Part shown: piece by piece, positions 26,511 through 34,614 of the stretch
Numbering within the stretch: position 1 is the first letter of the stretch
How the letters are laid out: every line of letters starts with the position of its first letter
Assembly (NCBI GenBank): GCA_021823685.1
Contig: JAKANL010000011.1
Location: 1-38,320, forward strand
Length of the DNA stretch: 38,320 bases
Direction: 5' to 3'
Source of the DNA: a bacterium
GTDB lineage: Bacteria; Babelota; Babeliae; Babelales; UBA12409
Made by a program: the position numbers and the translations under genes
The notes under the pieces: model-generated
Told to the model about the DNA's origin: nothing
What the model saw: the letters and a program-made list of their open reading frames with translations, nothing else
The model's database searches: none

Positions 26511-28787
26511 ATGAGTAAGCTGAAAATAATAAGCGCTTGTTTATTGGCAATGGCTAGCTGTTTGGCTATGGAGCAGCGGCCGTCGGCGGATTCGGGTGGC
26601 CCTTCTGGCCCAAGTGGTGCCATGGTACTGGCAAATAAATTATATGAAGAGACACGATTTTTGGGATCTGGTGAAGTGTCGCCACGCAGCGGGCACGAAC
26701 GTTTTTATGAAAGTATACTCGAACGGTTAGAGGCGCGGGATACTACCCAAGCCGCATATCGCCTCGCTCTCATATACGCCGATAAAAATCGGCCAGTTCG
26801 TAATATTATTCAGTTGTTTGAGAAAGTTGCGGCGACCGAGAATGCCCTGGATCGTCATATGGCGGCGGATGTGCGCTATCGTTTGGCATGTTTGTACGCT
26901 GGAGACCGTGATCAGGATGAACAAAGAATACGTGCATTATTACAAGGGGCTTTGGCGTATGAAAATATGTTGAGCCCAGAAAAAGTTGCTGACGCAAAGC
27001 AAAGGTTTGCTTTTCTGCTAACAAAGGGGCGCGGCAGATATTGTGATGGAGAAAAGGCAATTACATTATTCCAGGAAGCGGTTGCTAGCGGCTTTTTGGA
27101 GCCAGAAATGGTTAAAAATATCCAAAGTGAAGTTGTGCGAATAAAAACTATTGCGCAGGAACGCACGTTACTCAATCGGCTTGTTTTGGACGGTCAGCTT
27201 GATAGACAATTGTTAGCTTATGCGCAGTGCAAATTAGCGGCTATGTTTACTTACAGTGACGGTTTATCTCAGGATCTGGGTTACGCGAATTCTCTATTGA
27301 ATGAGGCTTTGAGTAACGGAGAGCTTACCGAAGCGCAGAAAATGGATATAACGCGCTATAGGAAATTTTGTGAAAGAGGAAGTGTTCAAAGCAACGCTGA
27401 AGCCGCAATAAAGAGGGGTTTAGCTGGGAGCGCTTTAGCGCGGTGCCAATTTACCCTTGCCGTCGCCTACAAAGATGATCATGAAGAATACGGTGATAAG
27501 CGAGCACGGGAATTGCTTCAGGCTGCTCTTAGGAGCGGCGGGCTAACTCCAGCAGATTTGGCTTATGCGCAGTATCATCTTGCTTGCTTATATGATGAAC
27601 ATCGAGGAGCTATGGACGTACAAGATGACAAACAAGCCTTTGAACTTTTTGTAAATGTGCTTGAGCGGCGTGAATTGTTGAGCGCTGACTGTCTGGCAGA
27701 TGCGCAGTATCGACTTGCTCGTTTATCAATATTGGGTATTGGTGGAGAAGCTGCGGTTGCAAGGGCTCAAGAATTGCTGAGAAACGCGATTAATAGCGGC
27801 CACTTAATGCCATGCGAGCAAGCAGCGGCATACAAGATACTTGGTATAATTGGGTCCGAGGCAGAGCGAAATGAAAAATGTACACACGATGCTGAAATAT
27901 TTAATCGATTAGTAGAAAATGAATTGCTTGGTAGTATAGACCCAGAGCTTGCTGGCTTGTACAGTTACTTGAGGGTAGTACAGATAACCTGGCGTATAGC
28001 TGAACCCGGGCGTGAAGATGCTGCCTGGGTATACAATGGGTCATTGGAAGGCTTGGCCCACGTGCAAGATCCACGATATCATGATTTTTGCAAAAAATTT
28101 GATAAGTTGGTTCAAACACAAGCAGAGCTGCAAAAACTATTAGATTTTACAATATCGCAGTTAGAACGAGAGCTTAATAGTGGGCGATTGAAGTTCGATT
28201 GGCACGTTGAGAAAAAATTTCAACTTCTTCTGTTACAATATCTAAAGATTTCCTGTGCACCACCTTCTGGGGATGCCGACAAATATTCTGCCATGCGTGA
28301 CTGCACGCTTTTCGAGATTGTACGTAAATTAGCCTGGTTACGCGATATCGGTACCTGGCGCAAAGAACGATACGAATTAATTGGCCTTATGATTGCTTCT
28401 CTGGTAAAAGATGAAGGCGTTTCAAAGGAATTTATCAATTATATCCGGTCAAGTTTGGCGAAAACTGTTCCATTATCGGATAATAAGTGTGAAGAACGTG
28501 TTTATGCGCGTATGTTAGGTATGCCTGGTTTAAGTTGTGGGGCTACGGCATTTATATACAACAAGCTTCATGATTTGTGCGGCAAACTTTCTTATGGGGG
28601 TGAGATTCTGGCTCGTTTAGAGCCCACACAGCCGTTTAGGCCGGATCTTGAATTGCGTTCCTTAAAGCACGATCTCTATATAATTAATACTCACAATAAT
28701 TTCCCGGACAGCATCAAACGTGACGCACTTGAGCGTGTATTAAGTGCCAAGCAGATTTCTTCGGCGGTATCAGCTTATCTAAATTGA
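26511..28787 (+). CDS. Exported Sel1-like repeat protein, tandem paralog 4 (type B N-terminus)
   Basis: SCLAMEQRPSADSGGPSGPSG; ANKLYEETRFLGSGEVSPRSGHERFYESILERLEARD; SLR-like repeats. Track start at 26499 is less likely. Confidence 0.86.
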   Translation: MSKLKIISACLLAMASCLAMEQRPSADSGGPSGPSGAMVLANKLYEETRFLGSGEVSPRSGHERFYESILERLEARDTTQAAYRLALIYADKNRPVRNIIQLFEKVAATENALDRHMAADVRYRLACLYAGDRDQDEQRIRALLQGALAYENMLSPEKVADAKQRFAFLLTKGRGRYCDGEKAITLFQEAVASGFLEPEMVKNIQSEVVRIKTIAQERTLLNRLVLDGQLDRQLLAYAQCKLAAMFTYSDGLSQDLGYANSLLNEALSNGELTEAQKMDITRYRKFCERGSVQSNAEAAIKRGLAGSALARCQFTLAVAYKDDHEEYGDKRARELLQAALRSGGLTPADLAYAQYHLACLYDEHRGAMDVQDDKQAFELFVNVLERRELLSADCLADAQYRLARLSILGIGGEAAVARAQELLRNAINSGHLMPCEQAAAYKILGIIGSEAERNEKCTHDAEIFNRLVENELLGSIDPELAGLYSYLRVVQITWRIAEPGREDAAWVYNGSLEGLAHVQDPRYHDFCKKFDKLVQTQAELQKLLDFTISQLERELNSGRLKFDWHVEKKFQLLLLQYLKISCAPPSGDADKYSAMRDCTLFEIVRKLAWLRDIGTWRKERYELIGLMIASLVKDEGVSKEFINYIRSSLAKTVPLSDNKCEERVYARMLGMPGLSCGATAFIYNKLHDLCGKLSYGGEILARLEPTQPFRPDLELRSLKHDLYIINTHNNFPDSIKRDALERVLSAKQISSAVSAYLN

Positions 28788-28811
28788 AACACAAGAAATT
28801 TTTACGTAAGG

Positions 28812-30764
28812 ATGAAAAAATTTGAGCAAGCATGGTTCAATCTTATGAACAAACCTAAAATAATGGGTGTGTGGCTACTGGGTATTTCCAATGCCGTGGC
28901 GATGGAGCAATGGCCGGTGGCTGGTTCGAGCGGTCAGGCCGGTCCAAGCACGGCTGTGTCATTGGTCAATAAATTATACGAAGAAGAAAGATTTTTCGGA
29001 TCGGGCGATCTCTCGCCACGCAGTGAGCGTGAAAAGTTTTATCAAAATATGCTTGAGCGTGGGGCTTTAGGGGCGCGAGATACTGCCGAAGCCAAATATC
29101 GCCTTGCCCTCATCTATACGGCTAAAAATCGGCAAGCTTGCGATATAATTCCGTTGCTCGAAGCGGTTTCGGCCGATGGGACGGTTGATCAGTGCGCTTT
29201 GACAGATGCTCGATATCGATTGGTGAATCTATATTCGGATGCTCAGGATCCCGACTGTTCGAAAAGGTATAAACTTTTGCAGGCTCTTGCCCTGGCCGGC
29301 AATTTGTTTGGGCCGCGCGCTCTGACCACTCTAAAGTTAAAATTAGCTTTTACGTTAGCCAATGGAAGGCGCAGATATTGCGATGGCGACTTGGCTGCCC
29401 AGTTGTTTCAGGAAGCGCTTGAAAGTGGTTTGTTGGACAAAAGCGAGATCGAATCTATAATGCCCGCGTTGGAAGATTTGAAAAACAATAGATTGGGGCA
29501 ATATCTATTAGACTATATAATTACTCGCGAAGAGTTAGATGCAGAGCTGTTGGCCTATGCTCAATATAGATTGGCGGCAATGTTGATTTATGTCAGAGGC
29601 GTGTCTCGAGATAAGCATCGTGCGGTTGCGCTTTTGGATAAAGCACTTGCAAGTGGTGCATTGGGTGAGCCGCAAAAAATCGATGCACTAAAGTATCGAA
29701 ATCTTTGTTTCAGAGAAGCGGTACAGGATGATATCGAAGCTAAGCTTGCGCAGGGTGGGCTTGTGGGGCATGATTTGGCTATCAATCAATGCCTATTGGC
29801 GATGGCCTATAAGGACGATTGTGAAGATTATGGGGACCAACGGGCGCGCGAATTATTTGGTGAGGCGATCGCAAGCAACCATCTTCTCCCAGCTGAATTA
29901 GCGCGGGCACGATATCATTTGGCATGTTTATACGATGGGCACTGGGGGCAGCCGGAAATGGGAAAAGACGATTTGCAAGCGTGTGAATTATTACAGGCGG
30001 CTATGGCGAGTGGATTTCTTGGATCGGCCTGCAAGGCCGATGCACAGTACCGGCTCGCGCGACTCTTGATTATTAGAAACACCGGCCATTGCCGGGCTGT
30101 TGAATTATTATCGTCAGCGCTGAAAAGTAGTCGCCTGTCCTCAGAACTGGAGCAGCTTGTACCACGTATTTTGGATGCCATGATCGGGTTAGAATCTGGC
30201 GATAAATCTATAGACGGGCAAGCATTGAGGGAAACGGTTACAGATATTCGCCCTCTACGAGTCGGTGATTGTATATTTGACGGGGATTGTGAAGGGCGCT
30301 TATTCGAGGTGTTGATGAATTTACAATCACCAAACGTCATTATACGGGCGATGACGTATAAGGGTGGATTGGGCGGACTGAAGCCTGGCGTAAGAGCTGA
30401 AAATGTCTCTGTTGAAAAATGGCTGTACTTTGAAGGATTGTTACGCGGTCTTTCACGCGATATGAAATATGTGAGTGATCCTGGAAATCGAGATCTTCGA
30501 GAGATGGACGCGGCCTACAAACGCTTAATAGGCAGTTATCCGCTAACCTATGAGCAATTGGCCCATGTGCAGTGTGAATATGGTCTTTTTATGTGTGAAC
30601 AAAGTGGTATAGCCGAGCGTCCACCCGATAGAAAAAAAACTCGGGTTCTTCTTATGGAAGCGGCCGAAAGTGACAAATTGACTGCCGCCCAAATGGAAAG
30701 GCTTCGGCGGAAGCTTGATTGGCTGAATACGTTTCCCGCGCAAGATTATCAGGAGGATTCGTGA
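28812..30764 (+). CDS. Exported Sel1-like repeat protein, tandem paralog 5 (type A N-terminus)
   Basis: AVAMEQWPVAGSSG; NKLYEEERFFGSGDLSPRSEREKFYQNMLERG; SLR-like repeats. Start 28812 (after aagg) or 28845. Confidence 0.85.
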   Translation: MKKFEQAWFNLMNKPKIMGVWLLGISNAVAMEQWPVAGSSGQAGPSTAVSLVNKLYEEERFFGSGDLSPRSEREKFYQNMLERGALGARDTAEAKYRLALIYTAKNRQACDIIPLLEAVSADGTVDQCALTDARYRLVNLYSDAQDPDCSKRYKLLQALALAGNLFGPRALTTLKLKLAFTLANGRRRYCDGDLAAQLFQEALESGLLDKSEIESIMPALEDLKNNRLGQYLLDYIITREELDAELLAYAQYRLAAMLIYVRGVSRDKHRAVALLDKALASGALGEPQKIDALKYRNLCFREAVQDDIEAKLAQGGLVGHDLAINQCLLAMAYKDDCEDYGDQRARELFGEAIASNHLLPAELARARYHLACLYDGHWGQPEMGKDDLQACELLQAAMASGFLGSACKADAQYRLARLLIIRNTGHCRAVELLSSALKSSRLSSELEQLVPRILDAMIGLESGDKSIDGQALRETVTDIRPLRVGDCIFDGDCEGRLFEVLMNLQSPNVIIRAMTYKGGLGGLKPGVRAENVSVEKWLYFEGLLRGLSRDMKYVSDPGNRDLREMDAAYKRLIGSYPLTYEQLAHVQCEYGLFMCEQSGIAERPPDRKKTRVLLMEAAESDKLTAAQMERLRRKLDWLNTFPAQDYQEDS

Positions 30765-30797
30765 TCTGCAAAATCGGTTTTTTACGAAAGGGTGTTT

Positions 30798-32288
30798 ATG
30801 AATTGGCTTAGGCTAATGGCCACAGGGTTGGGCGTATTTAGCGCTATGGCAATGGAGCAACGGCCGCCGGCGGGTTCGGGTGCCCCTTCTGGCCCAAGTG
30901 GTGCCGTAGTACTGGCAAATAAATTGTATGAAGAGACACGATTTTTAGGCTCTGGTGAATTATCGCCTCGGAGCGAGCACGAACGTTTTTATGAAAGTAT
31001 ACGCGAACGGTTAGAGGCACGCGATGCCGCCGAAGTCGCATATCGCCTCGCTCTCATCTACGATAAAAATCGGCCAGCACGTGATATTATTCCGTTGCTT
31101 GAGAGGGTCTTGTTAGCCGACGGAGCTTTTGACCAGCGTAAAATGGTGGATGCACGGTATAGATTGGCGTGTTTATATGCACAATCTCAGGTTCATGAAG
31201 AATGGAGGATACGCGATCTACTGCAAAGTTCACTGACACATGAGGAACTATTGTCCCCCGAATCTGCTGCGGATGCAAAGCAAAAATTGGCTTTTCTTTG
31301 TGCCCGTGGTCGTGGGTGTAGATGTAACCGAGAGTTAGCGCTCAAACTTTTTCAAGAAGTACTCGGTAGTGGTTATCTGAAGGAGGGAGAGTTGGGTGAT
31401 ATTTGGTGTGAAATTGCCCGATTGCACACGATGAAGCTGGAGAGTGATATGTTGCAGCAATTAATGAATGAAGCACATTCAAATCGAGAGCTCTACGCAT
31501 ACGCGGCGTATAAACTCGCAATAATGTACTTGCGTGGTGAAGGATTGTCTCAAGATATAGTTAAGGCGAAATTATTGTTGGGTGATGCTATTAAAGGAGG
31601 GGCCCTAAGCGCTGCTCAGGATAGTGATGCGCGCGTATACTTCCTTACACTTGATTTGAATCAACCAGTTTCAGTTGACCAAGCAAGTCCGGTTGCCGGT
31701 GAACTTATGGGAAGGTTCGGTCAGCGAAAGTCGTGTGAGGCTGTCATCTATGAATCTATGCTTAAACTCAAAAACTTGGCCCCTGAAGCGTTGGCGATTG
31801 TGCATTGTAGATTGCTTAATCGGAAGATAGGTAGTTCTTTGGGAGATCCAATTTTTGCTATCGAAAATCTGTCGGCTGATTCACCACTCAGGAAGGATAT
31901 TCTTCCAGCGGCTATTAGTGAGTATTATTTGCGCATAGGGTCTCGCTATAGCCTTTCTGATGGAGATAAACGTGCGGCATGTCAGAAATTGCTGTGCCAC
32001 AGTGCAATACTGACGCGTGAACAAATGGCCTATGTTTACTATCGGTTTGGTATGCTTATGAGCAAGGATCCAGGCATTCGCTCTGATATCACGCTGAAAG
32101 GACGGGCTATAGAGTACTTTGAAGAAGTTGAAGCTCTAGTAAATGGGGATTTGGAATATTCTAGGGGCGGGAAGTTCCGATCAAAACATCGGCTTAAGGC
32201 TCAGAGAAAATTAGCGTGGCTTAGAGCTTTACGAGATCGGGAGGATTATTATATACCCGCCGCTGTTTGGTTTAGCACGAGCAGTTAA
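30798..32288 (+). CDS. Exported Sel1-like repeat protein, tandem paralog 6 (type B N-terminus, fewer repeats)
   Basis: SAMAMEQRPPAGSGAPSGPSG; ANKLYEETRFLGSGELSPRSEHERFYESIRERLEARD; C-terminal AQRKLAWLRALRD. Confidence 0.85.
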   Translation: MNWLRLMATGLGVFSAMAMEQRPPAGSGAPSGPSGAVVLANKLYEETRFLGSGELSPRSEHERFYESIRERLEARDAAEVAYRLALIYDKNRPARDIIPLLERVLLADGAFDQRKMVDARYRLACLYAQSQVHEEWRIRDLLQSSLTHEELLSPESAADAKQKLAFLCARGRGCRCNRELALKLFQEVLGSGYLKEGELGDIWCEIARLHTMKLESDMLQQLMNEAHSNRELYAYAAYKLAIMYLRGEGLSQDIVKAKLLLGDAIKGGALSAAQDSDARVYFLTLDLNQPVSVDQASPVAGELMGRFGQRKSCEAVIYESMLKLKNLAPEALAIVHCRLLNRKIGSSLGDPIFAIENLSADSPLRKDILPAAISEYYLRIGSRYSLSDGDKRAACQKLLCHSAILTREQMAYVYYRFGMLMSKDPGIRSDITLKGRAIEYFEEVEALVNGDLEYSRGGKFRSKHRLKAQRKLAWLRALRDREDYYIPAAVWFSTSS

Positions 32289-33124
32289 TAAAGATCTTCT
32301 TTAAGTTCCTCGAGTGTCAAATCGTCCGCGCAGATTTGTTTGCCGTCTTTAGTAATGCAAATATTTGTAAATGTTGGATTATCAAAGCGGGTATTGGCGT
32401 CCATAAATAGGTCGCTAACATCAACGCCAAACTCGTCTCCCATGCCGCTGATCGTGAGATTTTTTATATTCGCGCCGCCAAATTTAGCGTAAGAAAGGTC
32501 GAGATTTCCCAGGTCCCCTCCGCCAAACGTGACGTCGGAGCTTCCCGCTTTGAGATTTTGAAACGATGCGCCTGAAAGTAAGCTTAATTTTGTAAAAATG
32601 ACATTATTGAAGAGCGAGCGCTCGAAATTGGCGTTTTCAGCATTAACCAACGAAAATGTTGTATTGGATAATTTGATCGGGCTGGCATGCACGTTTTTCA
32701 AAATGCTGGCATCAAATGAGCTATTTGCGATGCTGGCAAAGTTAAAAATGGCATCCTGGAAATTGCTGAATTGAACGGTTGTATGGTCAAGCTTGCTGGC
32801 GACAAAGCTTGCGCCTTGAAGTGAACAGTGATCAAAAATAATATTGCTCAAGGTTTTGAGCGGAGGAAACGTGGCACCCTTAAAATCGACGTATGAAAAC
32901 GTTGTTCCCGGCTTAAAGGTACTGCGTGAGAACAAACAACCACGCAAATCGATCATGCTATTTTTGGAACCTTTAATCGTGCCGCTGAAATTAAGTTGTG
33001 GGACTTTATTGCCGGTCAAACAGTTAACGGGTTTGCCTTGCGCATCATTGATTGTTTGGTGCTGAATGGCGGCGGTCAAATAGGTATGCATCATGACTAA
33101 AAATATGGCGATTGCTTTATTCAT
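32285..33124 (-). CDS. Exported pentapeptide-repeat-like protein
   Basis: tgaggagaattatATG; MNKAIAIFLVMMHTYLTAAIQ; A(D/N)F-type repeats: IDLRGCLF, FKGATF, LQGASF, FQDAIF, ENANFERSLF, LSYAKFGGANI. Confidence 0.82.
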   Translation of the reverse strand: MNKAIAIFLVMMHTYLTAAIQHQTINDAQGKPVNCLTGNKVPQLNFSGTIKGSKNSMIDLRGCLFSRSTFKPGTTFSYVDFKGATFPPLKTLSNIIFDHCSLQGASFVASKLDHTTVQFSNFQDAIFNFASIANSSFDASILKNVHASPIKLSNTTFSLVNAENANFERSLFNNVIFTKLSLLSGASFQNLKAGSSDVTFGGGDLGNLDLSYAKFGGANIKNLTISGMGDEFGVDVSDLFMDANTRFDNPTFTNICITKDGKQICADDLTLEELKEDLY

Positions 33125-33134
33125 ATAATTCTCC

Positions 33135-33518
33135 TCAATGATTGCCAAAATCAGTTTGTGCCTGGGCGTATGCGCTTTGTTCTTCGGGTGTGAGCTGCCC
33201 AACCTTTTTGGCAATAGCGTCAGTAACCGAAACTGATGTTTGTTGGGCGGCGAGTAGCTGCTGCTGAGCGATACTTTTCTCGAGCGGTGTTTGCGCGCTA
33301 TCTACCGCCTGTTTGGCTGATTCGATTGTTTGACTGCGTTCATCCAGCGCACGAGAAGTCTTTTGGGCATTATCAGGTAATTGAGCTGCGACGGCCTCTG
33401 GTAGTGCGGTCGGTGCCTGTATGCTCCTTTGCAGTGCTTGTATGGTTGCCGATAAATCATCGGCTGTTATTGCCGCTCCGTAACCAATTGCGAAAGTTAA
33501 AAACCATAAGATACGCAC
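33135..33518 (-). CDS. Small exported helical/coiled-coil protein
   Basis: aaaggagaaatatc-GTG start; MRILWFLTFAIGYGAAITA signal peptide; Ala/Gln-rich heptad-like body. Confidence 0.75.
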   Translation of the reverse strand: MRILWFLTFAIGYGAAITADDLSATIQALQRSIQAPTALPEAVAAQLPDNAQKTSRALDERSQTIESAKQAVDSAQTPLEKSIAQQQLLAAQQTSVSVTDAIAKKVGQLTPEEQSAYAQAQTDFGNH

Positions 33519-33534
33519 GATATTTCTCCTTTAC

Positions 33535-34614
33535 CTAAATTCCCGTTAACATAGCCTGCAAATATTGTGGACACACCTGATATACACTGACGCTCTTTCC
33601 ATTAGAATCAGTTTTTTGAATATTTTTGGCTTGTTTGATGCTATCGGTAAGTTTTACAATAGCGTTTTTTGCCGCTACGAGGGCGTCTTTATTTTCCGCT
33701 GAGGATTGCTTGATCTGATCAATATTTCTTTGGTACTGCGCTATCTGTGCCTTGAAATTATCAATATTTGTTTTGTGCTGCGTGAGTTCTGCGCCATAAC
33801 TTTTGATAACGGCGAGTTTTGCTTGAATTTTGGCATTGGTGGCCGCGACAAGTTGTTGCATCTGCGTTAGTTCCGGTTGGACGGCTACTAAGGCATCTTG
33901 GGCCATGGCAAGCGTATCTGCCGCAAAATCGACGGGAACACTTATGCTGAGTGGCGACGGAGGGCACGATTTAAGGTTTTGCGTAGCACAGATATACTGT
34001 CCGGCATTTTGATTGACGACGGTTGTAAGATCGCTTGGACAATATGGATATGCCGATGGACTCGTATCGTTGTTAATACACTTGGCCAATTGTTCGGTTG
34101 CGCAGTTGACCGCATTGTATTGGTCTTGCGTCATGCTTCCTTGGCCGGTACCTGATTGTGCGGTTGCCAGAACCGTGGAAAGTGGCCCAACCAAATAAGT
34201 TGCTCCTCGTGCATTACACAGGGCATTTTGCGAGAGTTGCTTAAAAAGCGGCAACTCTTTTTGGAGTGCGTAAATTTCATTTTTTGTTTTTGCCAGGCTG
34301 CCGCCATTTTCATCAAGAATGGCGTTGCTTGCCGCTGCCTCTTGTGCTATTAAATTGTGCAAATCTCTAATGTTGTTTTGCGTAGTTTGAATATTAAGCT
34401 GAGCATTTTTAATGTTTCCGCTACACGTTTGAATAAAACTTCCCAGCGTTGAGATATACATAATGTTTCCAATAAGTGTTTTTACATCAGCATCGTTGCA
34501 CGTTTGCCCTCCCGCTTGGTTGGGGATTTGTGGGAACGGTGGGAGTTGGATGGTGGCTTGTGTGCTTATAATCAAAAAGTTGAACAGCACGAATAGAGTG
34601 CTTTTGACTAACAT
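33535..34614 (-). CDS. Exported coiled-coil protein with Cys residues
   Basis: GGAGGATTACT-ATG; signal peptide ...FLIISTQATIQLPPFPQ; long helices flanking a Cys-containing centre. Confidence 0.8.
   Translation of the reverse strand: MLVKSTLFVLFNFLIISTQATIQLPPFPQIPNQAGGQTCNDADVKTLIGNIMYISTLGSFIQTCSGNIKNAQLNIQTTQNNIRDLHNLIAQEAAASNAILDENGGSLAKTKNEIYALQKELPLFKQLSQNALCNARGATYLVGPLSTVLATAQSGTGQGSMTQDQYNAVNCATEQLAKCINNDTSPSAYPYCPSDLTTVVNQNAGQYICATQNLKSCPPSPLSISVPVDFAADTLAMAQDALVAVQPELTQMQQLVAATNAKIQAKLAVIKSYGAELTQHKTNIDNFKAQIAQYQRNIDQIKQSSAENKDALVAAKNAIVKLTDSIKQAKNIQKTDSNGKSVSVYQVCPQYLQAMLTGI

Noticed and set aside
18884-31278. Numerous antisense ORFs of 60-177 aa opposite the Sel1-like genes (e.g. 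20956..21471, 23458..23991)
   Set aside because: No recognisable domains, low-complexity His/Leu/Ser-rich translations typical of shadow ORFs opposite long coding frames.
17589-32288. Short direct repeats in the Sel1-like region as a possible CRISPR array
   Set aside because: The repeats are degenerate, in frame with the protein repeats, and lack uniform spacers.
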